A stretch of DNA of 64,000 nucleotides. Source: Bradyrhizobium sp. Lineage in GTDB: Bacteria; Pseudomonadota; Alphaproteobacteria; Rhizobiales; Xanthobacteraceae. The stretch is taken from the NCBI RefSeq assembly GCF_016219575.1, contig NZ_JACRMG010000023.1, positions 124,001 through 188,000 on the forward strand, written 5' to 3'. The notes beneath the pieces were generated by a model. It saw only the letters and a list, made by a program, of their open reading frames with translations, was not told the DNA's origin and searched no databases. This document shows positions 42,436-51,351 of this stretch, piece after piece. Made by a program: the position numbers and the translations under genes. Numbering within the stretch: the stretch's first letter is position 1; each line of letters opens with the position of its first letter.

Positions 42436-43311
42436 ATGAAAATCCGCAAAGCCGTCTTCCCGGTCGCCGGCCTCGGCACCCGCGTCCTGCCCGCCACCAA
42501 GGCGATGCCGAAGGAAATGCTGACCATCGTCGACAAGCCGCTCATTCAATACGTGGTCGACGAGGCCAGGGAGGCGGGCATCGAGCATTTCGTGTTCGTC
42601 ACCGGCCGCAACAAGGGCGTGATCGAGGATCATTTCGACCGCATGTTCGAGCTCGACACCACGCTGGCCGCGCGCGGCAAGAAGGCCGAGCAGGAAATTC
42701 TCGCCGCGAACCAGCCCGAAGCCGGCGCCATGAGCTTCACCCGCCAGCAGGCGCCGCTCGGGCTTGGCCATGCGGTGTGGTGCGCGCGCGACATCGTCGG
42801 CGACGAGCCCTTTGCCGTGGTGCTGCCGGACGAGCTGGTGCTCAACACGCCGGGCTGTCTTGCACAGATGATCGCGCATGCGGGCAAGCTCGACGCCAAG
42901 TCGAACCTGATCGCGGTGGAGGCGGTACCCGAGCATCTCACCCATCAATACGGCATCTGCGGCGTCGGCAAGCGCAACGGCAATATCTTCGAGGTCGACG
43001 GCATGGTGGAGAAGCCGCCGAAGGGCACCGCGCCCTCCAATCTCTCCATCACCGGCCGCTACATCCTGCAGCCGGAGATCTTCAAGATACTGGAGACGCA
43101 GGAGCGCGGCGCCGGCGGCGAGATCCAGCTCACCGATGCCATGATCGGCCTTTCGAAGACGCAAAAATTCTACGGCGTCGAGTTCGAGGGCGAGCGCCAC
43201 GATTGCGGCTCGAAGTCCGGCTTCCTGCGCGCCAACATCGCCTATGGCATGGCCCGCACCGATCTGCGCGACGGCCTGCGCGCGGAGATGAAGCGATACC
43301 TCGAAAAATGA
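42436..43311 (+). CDS. galU: UTP-glucose-1-phosphate uridylyltransferase
   Basis: 291 residues, cytosolic synthesis of UDP-glucose for exopolysaccharide, LPS and cyclic glucans. Nucleotide-binding head A-V-F-P-V-A-G-L-G-T-R-V-L-P-A-T-K-A-M-P-K-E-M-L at about 5-28, then P-L-G-L-G-H-A-V-W near 110, and V-E-K-P near 200 with G-R-Y-I-L following. ATG 42436 chosen by fit to the family start. Single gene, divergent from the transglycosylase. Confidence 0.96.
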   Translation: MKIRKAVFPVAGLGTRVLPATKAMPKEMLTIVDKPLIQYVVDEAREAGIEHFVFVTGRNKGVIEDHFDRMFELDTTLAARGKKAEQEILAANQPEAGAMSFTRQQAPLGLGHAVWCARDIVGDEPFAVVLPDELVLNTPGCLAQMIAHAGKLDAKSNLIAVEAVPEHLTHQYGICGVGKRNGNIFEVDGMVEKPPKGTAPSNLSITGRYILQPEIFKILETQERGAGGEIQLTDAMIGLSKTQKFYGVEFEGERHDCGSKSGFLRANIAYGMARTDLRDGLRAEMKRYLEK

Positions 43312-43370
43312 CGGTGCCCATACCGTCATTGCGACCCGTTGGCTCCTCGCAATGACGTTTGAGTGACGGC

Positions 43371-44867
43371 TCACGCCACCAGCGACAGTTTCGGCATGCT
43401 GGCGAGCACCGACTGGTTGCGGCCGTTGGCCTTGGCCGCGTAGAGCGCCTTGTCGGCGGCTTCGACCAGCAGGGACCACGGCATCGACGGGCCGGGGATC
43501 AGGCTGGCGACGCCGATGCTGACGGTCATCGCATCGGAGCCGTCGGACCAGTGCATGACCTTCTGCCGGATCGTCTCCGCCATCTGGAACGCGTCGGTCG
43601 GCCCGCATCCCGGCAGCAGCACCGCGAATTCCTCGCCGCCATAGCGCGCGGCGCAATCGCCGGCGCGGCGCACCGAGTCGGAAATGCAGATCGCGATCCC
43701 GACCAGCACCTGGTCGCCGGCCTGGTGGCCGTTCGAGTCGTTGAAGGCCTTGAAATGATCGGCATCGATCATCAAGAGCGCCACCGGCGTCTTTTGCCGC
43801 GCGGCGCGGCGCCATTCATTGTCGATCTCGGCGTCGAACTTGCGCCGGTTGCGCAGGCCGGTGAGCGCGTCGGTGATCGCCAGCTCTTCCAGCTTGGCTT
43901 CGGCGCGCGCGCGGCGGCCGATCTCGCGCGCCAGGAGAAGCGTGGTGCCGAAGACGAACAGGATCAGCACGCCCATGATCGCGCCGATCCGCATCACCTC
44001 CTTGTGCCAGAGCCGGAACACCGCATCGAGCGGCTTGCCGACCACGACGAACAGCGGGCCCGATGTATCGCGCCGGACATAGAGCCGGGGAGTCGAATCC
44101 ACCGGGCCTTGTCCGGAAAAGGATGTGCCGGGCTTGAGGTTGTTCGCGTTCCAGCGCGCTATGTCGGCGAGGTTCTTGCCGATGACGTCGAGGTCGAACG
44201 GCTTTCGCATGATAATGGTGCGGTCGCGGCGCAGCACCGTGATGACGTCGTCCTGCTCGAGATTGAGCCGCTCGAACAGTTCGTGGAAATAGGAGAAGCG
44301 GATCGCGCCCGCGACGACACCGAGGAAGGCGTTGTCCGGGCCGGAGATGCGGCGGCTCAGCACGATCGAATAGGCGCCGCGATGCAGCATCGGCTTGCTG
44401 ATGAAGAGACCGGCGCCGGGATTGTCGCGGTGGACCGCGAAGTAGTCTTCGTCGGCGCGGTTCTCCGGCCTCGGATCGAGCGAGGACGCGTCGATCGTCA
44501 ATTGTCCCTTGGGGTTGAATACCTGGATCGCGCCGAAATGCTTGGCCGTGGCGGCGTGATCGAACAGGATCAGGTGCAGCAGCGGCTTGCTGACGGTCCT
44601 GAGCTCGGGCATCAGCATGTTGTTGGCGACCGCGCGCAGCGACAGGTCATACAGCTCGATGTTGCGGCCGATGTCGGCGTCGATGCCGGCGGCGAGATTT
44701 TCCAGCATCTGCCGCGCCAGCTGTTCCTCGCCGCGGCGCATGTCCAGCATGACGGAGGCGCAAATGGCGGAAAAGCCGATCACGGTGGCGAACGACGAGG
44801 CGATCAGCAGCTTGACCGACAATCGCCAGTGCCGCCTCGCCGTATATTTCCGCCGCTGGAATGGCAT
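43371..44867 (-). CDS. membrane diguanylate cyclase with periplasmic Cache-like sensor
   Basis: 498 residues. TM1 is at about 20-40 and a double-Cache-like extracytoplasmic domain at about 45-285 (V-F-N-P-K-G-Q-L-T-I-D-A; D-Y-F-A-V-H-R; F-L-G-V-V-A-G-A-I). TM2 follows at about 295-315, then a GGDEF domain with an intact Y-G-G-E-E-F-A-V active site near 420. It should make c-di-GMP in response to an external signal. ATG 44867 has GGGAG seven bases upstream. No RxxD inhibitory site was noticed directly before the active site. Confidence 0.92.
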   Translation of the reverse strand: MPFQRRKYTARRHWRLSVKLLIASSFATVIGFSAICASVMLDMRRGEEQLARQMLENLAAGIDADIGRNIELYDLSLRAVANNMLMPELRTVSKPLLHLILFDHAATAKHFGAIQVFNPKGQLTIDASSLDPRPENRADEDYFAVHRDNPGAGLFISKPMLHRGAYSIVLSRRISGPDNAFLGVVAGAIRFSYFHELFERLNLEQDDVITVLRRDRTIIMRKPFDLDVIGKNLADIARWNANNLKPGTSFSGQGPVDSTPRLYVRRDTSGPLFVVVGKPLDAVFRLWHKEVMRIGAIMGVLILFVFGTTLLLAREIGRRARAEAKLEELAITDALTGLRNRRKFDAEIDNEWRRAARQKTPVALLMIDADHFKAFNDSNGHQAGDQVLVGIAICISDSVRRAGDCAARYGGEEFAVLLPGCGPTDAFQMAETIRQKVMHWSDGSDAMTVSIGVASLIPGPSMPWSLLVEAADKALYAAKANGRNQSVLASMPKLSLVA

Positions 44868-45002
44868 TCCTCGCTCCCGGGAGTATCGGAATGCGCCCGG
44901 AATCGTTGCGGCGGCCTTAAATCGCGACAACGCTTCGGCGATGGGTTAACGGTTGGTTTACTGCACGGACGGTTTCGGGAAGCCTGGTAAACGGGGATCG
45001 AA

Positions 45003-45287
45003 GTGAACGACTACGACGCGCTGCGGGATTACCTGAAGAAACAAACGCTTCCCGAGTTCGTGCTGACCTTCGAGCAGATCGAGGAAATCATCGACGCGGC
45101 GCTGCCGCGGGCGGCGCACCGCGCCTCCTGGTGGGACTCCTTGCGCAGCCCGCAGGAGAAGATGCCGCAGCGCGAGGCCTGTCTCGAAGGCGGCTATGTC
45201 GCGACACGGCAGGCGGACGGCAGCAGCGTGAAGTTCAGGAAAATTGCGCGCGATTCTCGCCGTGCGAGCGAACGTGATCGATTCTGA
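45003..45287 (+). CDS. hypothetical protein, DUF7662-like domain
   Basis: 94 residues. N-terminal half has Y-D-A-L-R-D-Y-L-K-K-Q, L-T-F-E-Q-I-E-E-I-I, L-P-R-A-A-H-R-A-S-W-W, a pattern I recognise from a small domain (now DUF7662) found alone and in phage or nuclease-like contexts. The C-terminal part is basic (K-F-R-K-I-A-R-D-S-R-R-A) and could bind nucleic acid. Starts at GTG 45003. No function can be claimed. Confidence 0.7.
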   Translation: MNDYDALRDYLKKQTLPEFVLTFEQIEEIIDAALPRAAHRASWWDSLRSPQEKMPQREACLEGGYVATRQADGSSVKFRKIARDSRRASERDRF

Positions 45288-45358
45288 TCGCCGGGGTTGA
45301 TCGACTCGTCCGCGTGCGAAGGTTTCGGTAGGATGAGCATCTTCGTGCCGGGGGACAC

Positions 45359-46327
45359 ATGCAGCGACGCAGCTTCATCGCACTGCTATGCGGCGCGGCA
45401 GCGTGGCCGGTAGCTGCACGGTCGCAGACGGTTCGCCGCATTGGTCTCCTCCTGGCATCAGAGGAGCGCGATTCGGAAATGCGAGCCCGCCTCACGGCGT
45501 TTCAGGAAGCGATGCGGACGCTCGGCTGGACGATTGGCGGCAATGTCCAGATGGACGTCCGATGGTTCGGCGGCAGCTCGGAGCGGGCGGAGGCTCATGC
45601 GAGAGAAATCGCGGCTCTCGGCCCCGATGTCATCGTCGCGAATGCGACGGTGGGAATCGAGGCTGTCCTCAAGACAACGCGCAGTGTGCCGACGCTGTTT
45701 CTGATTGTCGGCAATCCGGTCGGCAGCGGCTTTGTGCCTAGCATGTCCCGGCCGGGCGGCAACGTCACGGGGTTCAGCGCGTTCGAGCCCGAGATCGTCG
45801 GAAGGTGGATACAGGTTCTCAAGGAGATTGCCCCCGACACGAGGCATGTCAGCGTGTTGTCCTACCCGGGATACGAATTCCTCTGGGAAAAGGCCGAAGC
45901 CGCCGCTGCTGCCATGTCGGTCGCGGCGACGATGATGCCGGCATATAATGCCACCGAGATCGAGCAGGTCATCGCAACGGCCGCTGCTCGCCCAGGCGGA
46001 GCGCTCATCGTGTTGCCCGCCCCGATGTTCTCTTCCAATCGCGAGTTGCTCGCTCGTCTGGCGGCGTCGCACAGGCTGCCGGCGGTGTATCCGTTTCGCT
46101 ACTTTGTGACTGCCGGCGGCCTGATGTCCTATGGCTTTGACACGGTGGACATCTTCAAGCGAGCTTCGGGGTACGTCGACCGTATTCTCAGGGGAGAAAA
46201 ACCGGGTGATCTGCCCGTGCAGGCGCCGACCAAGTTTGAGCTCGTCATCAACCTGAAGGCCGCCAGGGCGCTCGGCCTTAATGTGTCGCCGGCGATGCTC
46301 GCCCAAGCGGATGAAGTCATCGAGTAA
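45359..46327 (+). CDS. ABC_sub_bind-family substrate-binding protein
   Basis: 322 residues. Twin-arginine-like start M-Q-R-R-S-F-I-A-L-L with a signal segment ending V-A-A-R-S-Q. Family marks: R-R-I-G-L-L-L near 32, S-M-S-R-P-G-G-N-V-T-G near 130, and the C-terminal P-V-Q-A-P-T-K-F-E-L-V-I-N-L-K-A-A-R-A-L-G-L, typical of the large paralogous PF04392 family in bradyrhizobia. No permease or ATPase is adjacent, so it is an orphan; substrate unknown. Confidence 0.9.
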   Translation: MQRRSFIALLCGAAAWPVAARSQTVRRIGLLLASEERDSEMRARLTAFQEAMRTLGWTIGGNVQMDVRWFGGSSERAEAHAREIAALGPDVIVANATVGIEAVLKTTRSVPTLFLIVGNPVGSGFVPSMSRPGGNVTGFSAFEPEIVGRWIQVLKEIAPDTRHVSVLSYPGYEFLWEKAEAAAAAMSVAATMMPAYNATEIEQVIATAAARPGGALIVLPAPMFSSNRELLARLAASHRLPAVYPFRYFVTAGGLMSYGFDTVDIFKRASGYVDRILRGEKPGDLPVQAPTKFELVINLKAARALGLNVSPAMLAQADEVIE

Positions 46328-46332
46328 CAAGT

Positions 46333-46512
46333 CTAATGGATGTGGCTGCCGCCGTTCACGTCGATCGTCGCGCCCGTGATGTAGGCCGAAAGATCGGATG
46401 CCAGAAACAGGCAGGCGCCTGCGATGTCGGACGGCTTTCCCGCGCGCTGCAGCGGAACGCCGGCGACGATCTCGCCTTTGGCCTTGCGAAGGCTGGGCCA
46501 CAGCGGGTCCTG
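46333..46512 (-). pseudogene. C-terminal remnant of an SDR (3-oxoacyl-ACP reductase-like)
   Basis: Minus-strand reading frame of 59 codons ending in TAG at 46333-46335. It begins abruptly (Q-D-P-L-W-P-S-L-R-K) and carries the SDR C-terminal end V-P-L-Q-R-A-G-K-P-S-D-I-A-G-A-C-L-F-L-A, then L-S-A-Y-I-T-G-A-T-I-D-V-N-G-G. No start codon or Rossmann N-terminus exists upstream, because the sequence runs directly into a palindromic repeat (46526-46558) and then the next gene. It is probably the leftover of a deleted gene. Confidence 0.75.
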
Positions 46513-46525
46513 ACAACTTGAGCCG

Positions 46526-46558
46526 GTGGTTATGGGCCCCGGCGTTCGCCGGGGCGAC
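46526..46558. repeat. partial GTCGTCCCGGCG-type repeat
   Basis: GTGGTTATGGGCCCCGGCGT followed by TCGCCGGGGCGAC: the right half of the element seen complete at 391-531 and 50893-51012. It abuts the truncated SDR remnant. Confidence 0.75.
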
Positions 46559-46603
46559 TCCGGCTATGTTGCGCCGCGCGGCTTGGCAACCTTACGCCGG
46601 CCC

Positions 46604-49585
46604 TCAGCTCGCCGCTTCCAGCCGTTCTTCCGTCAACAGCCGCATCGCGGCATCGGCGTCCATCGGCTCGCCGAAGGCAAAGCCTTGCGCGTATTCGCAG
46701 CCCAATTGGTAGAGCTCGACCGCGTCGGAATCGGTCTCGGCACCTTCGGCCACCACGTCCATGCCGAGATCGTGGGCCAGCGCAATGATCGATTTCAGGA
46801 TCACCGGGCGGGTGCCGCGGCTGGTGGTGCGCACGAAGGACTGGTCGATCTTGATGGTGTCGAACGGGAAGCGCTGCAGATAGGCCAGCGAGGAATGACC
46901 GGTGCCGAAATCGTCGAGCGATAGCCCGGTGCCGAGCTCGCGGATGCGGGTGAGCATCTGCGCCGCGTGCTCCGGGTTCTCCATGACAAGCGATTCCGTC
47001 AATTCCAGCTTGAGCGTGCCGCGCGCCACGGAAGAGCGCGACAGCACGGTGCGGATGTCGTGGATCAGGTCGTGGCGCAGCAATTGCCGCGAGGAGACGT
47101 TGACGCTGGCGAAGATCGGCTCGCGCGCACGCATCGCGCGCTGCCACACCGCGAGCTGCCGCGCGGTCTGGTCCATCACGAACATGCCGAGGTCGACGAT
47201 CAGGCCGATTTCTTCCGCGATGTTGATGAATTCCGACGGCGACATGCGGCCGAGTTTCGGATGGTCCCAGCGCGCCAGCGCTTCGAAACCGGCGACGGAA
47301 CGATCCTCCAGCCGTACGATCGGCTGGTAGAGGATCGAGATCTCCTGGCGCTCGATGGCGCGGCGCAATTCCGATTCCAGCGTCAGGCGGTCGGTCTTGC
47401 GCGCGCGCATCGCCGGCTTGTAGACGTCGATGCGGTCGCCGCCGATGCGCTTGGAGTGATACATCGCCAGTTCCGCATCCTTGATGATCTCCTCCGAGAG
47501 CTGCGTCTGCGGATCGGACAGCGCAAGGCCGATGGAAGCGGTGAGGAAGATCTCGCGGTCGTTGAAGGCGATCGGCGCGCGGATGGTCTTGCGGATGGTT
47601 TCGGCAAAGGCGGTGATGCGCGCGGAATCCTGCTCGGACAGCAGGATCAGCCCGAACTGGTCGCCGGCAAGCCGCGCCAGCGTGTCCTGCGGCTTGAGGA
47701 TGCGCGTCAGTCGCCGCGCCAGCGTCAGCAGGATGGAATCGCCCACGGCAATGCCGACGGAATCGTTGACCTGCTTGAAGCGATCGAGATCGATCACCAT
47801 CAGCGTCGGCCGCAGACTCGGCACGGTCTTGGCGAAGTTCGCCACCGCGTTGAGGCGATCGAGGAACAGCTTTCGGTTCGGCAGGCCGGTGAGGTTGTCA
47901 TGCACGCTGTCATGCAGCATGCGCTCTTCGGCGTTCTTGCTGTCGGTGACATCGGTGAGCGTGCCGACCACGCGCGACACTTCGCCGTCGGAGCCGACCA
48001 CCGGACGCGCCTTCAGCGCGAACCACATGAAATGGCCGTCGGGCGTACGCAGGCGGAAATCCTGTACCAGCCGGCCGCGGCGCTGGTCGAGCACGCTGTC
48101 GAGCGCGGCACGGAAGCGGTCCTGGTCGAGCGGATGCAACACCTCGAGCCACTTCGCGGCGGGCCCTTCCAGCGTGCCGCGCTTCAGCCCGAGCAGCGCC
48201 TCGGTCTCGGGGCTGGTGAAGACCTTGTCGGCGGAGACGTCCCAGTCCCAGATCAGGTCGCCGGAGCCGGCCAGCGCCAGCGCGCGTCGCTCGACATCGG
48301 AGACCACGCCGGTGGTGGCGCCGCCGCCCGCAAAGGCGTGCTGCATGACCGTGAAGCCGATCAGCATCACGATCAGCACGAGGCCGCCGAGCAGGGCCGG
48401 GCCGACGATGTCGTTGGTGACGGAACCAGCCACCGTCATGCCGGCCGCGATCACCCAGACCACCAGCAGGAACCAGGTCGGGATCAAGAGCACGGCGCGG
48501 TCGAAGCCGTGGGTCGAGAGATAGACGATCAGCGCAAAGCCGGCGAAGGCGATCAGCACCAGCGACATGCGCGCGATGCCGGAGGCCACCGCGGGATCGA
48601 ACAGCGCCAGCGCAACCAGCGAGCCGAGGAAGGTCAGCCAGCCGATGGTGATGTGCGAATAGCGCACATGCCAGCGCGACAGGTTGAGATAGGCGAACAG
48701 GAACACCAGCAGCGTCGCCGCCAGGATCGCCTCGCCCGCTGCGCGCCAGACGCGCTCGGCATTGTTCGACACGTCGAGCACCTTGGCCCAGAAGCCGAAG
48801 TCGACGCCGATGTAGACGAGCACCGCCCAGGCCAGCGCCGCGGCGGCGGGAAACATGATCGAGCCCTTGACCACGAACAGGATGGTGAGCACGAGCGCCA
48901 GCAGGCCGGAAATGCCGATCACGATGCCATGGTAGAGCGTGAAGGAATTGACCTTGTCCTTGTAGGCGTCGGGCTCCCACAGATAGAGCTGCGGCAGCCG
49001 GTCGGTGCGCAGCTCCGCGACGAAGGTGACGACGGCGCCGGGATCGAGCGTGATGCGGAAGATGTCGGCGGTGGCGCTCTCCTGCCGCTCGGGGCGGTCG
49101 CCGACCGACGGCGTGATGGTGGCGACGCGCGACAGCCCGAGGTCGGGCCACAGCAGGCCGGACGAGACGATGCGGTAATGCGGCGCCACGATCAGGCGGT
49201 CGAGCTGGTCGTCGGTGTTGTTGGCGAGCGCGAACACCACCCAGTTCTGGCCGCCTTCGCGGGCGCGGACCTCGATGCGGCGGACGATGCCGTCGGTTCC
49301 CGGTGCGGTGGAGACCTGGATGCGGTCGGTGTCGCTGCGCTGATGGTCGAGGACGGCGGTGAGGTCGATCGCGGGCGCGTCACTGCGGACGCTGACGGCG
49401 TCGATCGCCCGCGCGGGCGCCGCGGCGGCAACAATCATGAGGCCCAGCGCAACCAGCGCAAGGCACCTGATCAGACGCAATGTCAGTACTCCGCGAAAAC
49501 GTTCGTCCCGGCCAAGCGACCGGCCCGGCGTCTCGCGATAGATGCCATGAAAGCGAGGGAAATCAAAGGGTTTCCGCCCGCCCAT
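46604..49585 (-). CDS. membrane PAS-GGDEF-EAL protein with 7TMR-like sensor
   Basis: 993 residues. Signal-like segment at about 38-60 (L-A-L-V-A-L-G-L-M-I-V-A-A-A-A-P-A-R-A), an extracellular beta-domain at about 65-210, seven hydrophobic spans at about 215-420 (7TMR-DISM layout), PAS at about 435-555, GGDEF at about 560-725 and EAL at about 735-985. The cyclase site reads A-G-D-Q-F, so synthesis is unlikely; the EAL domain has F-E-A-L-A-R-W and D-D-F-G-T-G, so it should hydrolyse c-di-GMP. Start ATG 49585; a TTG at 49480 with GGAG upstream would give a cleaner signal peptide. Confidence 0.9.
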   Translation of the reverse strand: MGGRKPFDFPRFHGIYRETPGRSLGRDERFRGVLTLRLIRCLALVALGLMIVAAAAPARAIDAVSVRSDAPAIDLTAVLDHQRSDTDRIQVSTAPGTDGIVRRIEVRAREGGQNWVVFALANNTDDQLDRLIVAPHYRIVSSGLLWPDLGLSRVATITPSVGDRPERQESATADIFRITLDPGAVVTFVAELRTDRLPQLYLWEPDAYKDKVNSFTLYHGIVIGISGLLALVLTILFVVKGSIMFPAAAALAWAVLVYIGVDFGFWAKVLDVSNNAERVWRAAGEAILAATLLVFLFAYLNLSRWHVRYSHITIGWLTFLGSLVALALFDPAVASGIARMSLVLIAFAGFALIVYLSTHGFDRAVLLIPTWFLLVVWVIAAGMTVAGSVTNDIVGPALLGGLVLIVMLIGFTVMQHAFAGGGATTGVVSDVERRALALAGSGDLIWDWDVSADKVFTSPETEALLGLKRGTLEGPAAKWLEVLHPLDQDRFRAALDSVLDQRRGRLVQDFRLRTPDGHFMWFALKARPVVGSDGEVSRVVGTLTDVTDSKNAEERMLHDSVHDNLTGLPNRKLFLDRLNAVANFAKTVPSLRPTLMVIDLDRFKQVNDSVGIAVGDSILLTLARRLTRILKPQDTLARLAGDQFGLILLSEQDSARITAFAETIRKTIRAPIAFNDREIFLTASIGLALSDPQTQLSEEIIKDAELAMYHSKRIGGDRIDVYKPAMRARKTDRLTLESELRRAIERQEISILYQPIVRLEDRSVAGFEALARWDHPKLGRMSPSEFINIAEEIGLIVDLGMFVMDQTARQLAVWQRAMRAREPIFASVNVSSRQLLRHDLIHDIRTVLSRSSVARGTLKLELTESLVMENPEHAAQMLTRIRELGTGLSLDDFGTGHSSLAYLQRFPFDTIKIDQSFVRTTSRGTRPVILKSIIALAHDLGMDVVAEGAETDSDAVELYQLGCEYAQGFAFGEPMDADAAMRLLTEERLEAAS

Positions 49586-49597
49586 CGTTTGGGAGAG

Positions 49598-50599
49598 TTA
49601 AACGGCCAACACAATTTTGCCAATATGTTGGCTGGTCTCCATGCGCCTGTGCGCGTCCGCTGCCTTTTCCAGCGGGAAAGTGCTGTCCATCACGGGTTTG
49701 ACCCGTCCCTCGCGCAGCAACGGCATCACCCTGGCCTCGATGGCCGCCACCATCGCCGCCTTGTCCGCATTCGTACGGGGGCGCAGCGTGGAACCGGTGT
49801 GGGTGAGGCGCTTCACCATCAGCTTGGAGAAGTTGGCGGTCGCCTTCGGCGCGTTGGACAGGAAGGCGATCTGGACGATGCGGCCGTCGACGGCGGCGGC
49901 GTCATAGTTGCGATCGATGTAGTCGCCGCCGACCATGTCGAGGATGACATTGGCGCCGGCATTGTCGGTCGCCTTCCTGGTCTCGGCGACGAAATCCTGG
50001 GTCTTGTAGTTGATCGCGACGTCGGCGCCGAGCTTGAGACAGGCATTCGCCTTGTCCTCGCCGCCGACGGTGACGATCACCCTGGAACCCAATGCCTTCG
50101 CCAGCTGGATCGCCATGGTGCCGATGCCGGAGGAGCCGCCGTGGATCAGCAGCGTCTCGCCGGGCTTCAGCGCGCCGCGCTCGAACACGTTGTGCCACAC
50201 CGTCATCAGCGTTTCCGGAATGGCGCCGGCCTCGGCCATTGTGAGCGAAGGCGGCACGGTGATCGCCTGGCCGTCTTGCGCAATGCAATACTGGGCGTAG
50301 CCGCCGCCGGCCACCAGCGACATCACCTTGTCGCCGATCTTGTGCCTGACAGCGCCGCTGCCCACGGCCACCACTTCGCCCGCAATCTCGAGGCCCGGCA
50401 GGTCGCTGGCGCCGGGCGGCGGCGGATAGGCGCCGGAGCGCTGCGCGACGTCGGGCCGGTTGACGCCGGCGGCCATTACCTTGACCAGCAGCTCGCCGGG
50501 GCCGGGCACGGGGAGGTTACGCTTTTCGGGCACCAGCACCTCCGGACCGCCGGGCTTGCTGATGGCGACAACGGTCATTTGCGCAGGCAGCTTTTCCAT
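49598..50599 (-). CDS. NAD(P)H quinone oxidoreductase (zinc-free MDR, PIG3/QorA type)
   Basis: 333 residues. GroES-like fold at about 1-120 with A-G-V-N-R-P-D near 45, then Rossmann fold with G-G-S-S-G-I-G-T-M-A near 155. The sequence P-P-P-P-G-A-S-D-L-P-G-L-E-I-A-G-E and H-T-G-S-T-L-R-P-R place it in the TP53I3/PIG3-like quinone reductase group. Zinc ligands are absent. Divergent from the DUF1192 gene across about 100 bases. Confidence 0.9.
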   Translation of the reverse strand: MEKLPAQMTVVAISKPGGPEVLVPEKRNLPVPGPGELLVKVMAAGVNRPDVAQRSGAYPPPPGASDLPGLEIAGEVVAVGSGAVRHKIGDKVMSLVAGGGYAQYCIAQDGQAITVPPSLTMAEAGAIPETLMTVWHNVFERGALKPGETLLIHGGSSGIGTMAIQLAKALGSRVIVTVGGEDKANACLKLGADVAINYKTQDFVAETRKATDNAGANVILDMVGGDYIDRNYDAAAVDGRIVQIAFLSNAPKATANFSKLMVKRLTHTGSTLRPRTNADKAAMVAAIEARVMPLLREGRVKPVMDSTFPLEKAADAHRRMETSQHIGKIVLAV

Positions 50600-50697
50600 G
50601 ATTTGTCCTTGGGAAATACGGGAAATCCGGACGATTGCTTAGCCAGCCGCATGGCGGCTGGCAACCGCCCGGGGGGCGCATAGCACGGAGGAGCGCA

Positions 50698-50889
50698 ATG
50701 CCAGCCGAAGACGACGACCGCCCGCGCAAGAAGATCAGCCACGAGATCGGCCAGGATCTGTCGCTCTTGTCCCTCGAAGAACTGACCGAACGCATCGCGC
50801 TGCTCACGGCCGAGATCGGGCGGCTGCAACAGGCGGCCACGAAGAAGCGCGCTTCAAAGGATGCTGCCAACAGCTTCTTCAAGTCCTGA
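50698..50889 (+). CDS. DUF1192 small protein
   Basis: 63 residues: H-E-I-G-Q-D-L-S-L-L-S-L-E-E-L-T-E-R-I-A-L-L, then E-I-x-R-L as a short coiled coil, then a basic tail K-K-R-A-S-K-D-A-A-N-S-F-F-K, the DUF1192 pattern in alphaproteobacteria. Strong GGAGGAG site seven bases before ATG 50698. Function unknown. Confidence 0.88.
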   Translation: MPAEDDDRPRKKISHEIGQDLSLLSLEELTERIALLTAEIGRLQQAATKKRASKDAANSFFKS

Positions 50890-50892
50890 GTT

Positions 50893-51012
50893 GTCGCCCC
50901 GGCGCAGGCCGGGGCCCATACGCCGCGGCCCTCGCAAAGGGCACGCGGGGAGACGGCTTCGTTTCGCCAACTGCCAGCGGTGGTTATGGGCCCCGGCCTG
51001 CGCCGGGGCGAC
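50893..51012. repeat. GTCGTCCCGGCG-type repeat, complete copy
   Basis: Left arm GTCGCCCCGGCGCAGGCCGG followed by GGCCCATA; right arm TATGGGCCCCGGCCTGCGCC followed by GGGGCGAC. Perfect 28-bp outer pairing around a 64-base centre. The palindrome follows the DUF1192 stop directly and probably ends its mRNA. Confidence 0.85.
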
Positions 51013-51022
51013 CGTAGAGAAC

Positions 51023-51205
51023 TCGGCCAATGGCCGACATGGCAAACGAAGCCTCAACAAATCCCTTCGTTTACGATCAATTAAGCTTTCCCAGATATGA
51101 CTGGGATCGTCCTCGTTTGGACACCGAGTGGCTCCTGTCCACTCTGTTTGACGCCTCCCTGTTATCAACTTCAAAAGCCGCCGATTCCTTCGGCGGCTCT
51201 TTTTT
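51023..51205 (+). ncRNA. candidate structured small RNA with intrinsic terminator
   Basis: No convincing protein in this stretch. Instead there is a row of hairpins: TCGGCCA/TGGCCGA (51023-51037), AAACGAAG/CTTCGTTT (51044-51072), ACGATC/GATCGT around a CCCAG/CTGG inner stem (51073-51110), GAGTGG/CCACTC (51127-51145), and AGCCGCCGA/TCGGCGGCT (51176-51198) followed by CTTTTTTT, an intrinsic terminator oriented plus. No coding gene ends just before that terminator: DUF1192 stops 290 bases earlier and is followed by its own palindrome. So the terminator implies an independent transcript. No known RNA family was recognised. Confidence 0.45.
51176..51205 (+). terminator. intrinsic terminator of the candidate RNA
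   Basis: Nine-base perfect stem AGCCGCCGA / TCGGCGGCT, five-base loop, then CTTTTTTTG. Oriented on the plus strand; on the minus strand the T-run is short. Confidence 0.8.
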
Positions 51206-51351
51206 TGGCCGTCTTCCTCACCGGCGCGGAAACCATAAATCGCGTTGCAGCTGGACTCCGGCCCCCCGGACGCGCAATGATTTGTTCATCATAAGCCGGC
51301 GCCTCAAGAAGCCGGCATTTCGCGTAAATCGGTGGTGTGAGGGCGTTAACC

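Noticed and set aside
45359..46327. ABC_sub_bind gene as part of a complete ABC importer
   Set aside because: No permease or ATPase gene lies on either side; it is treated as an orphan.
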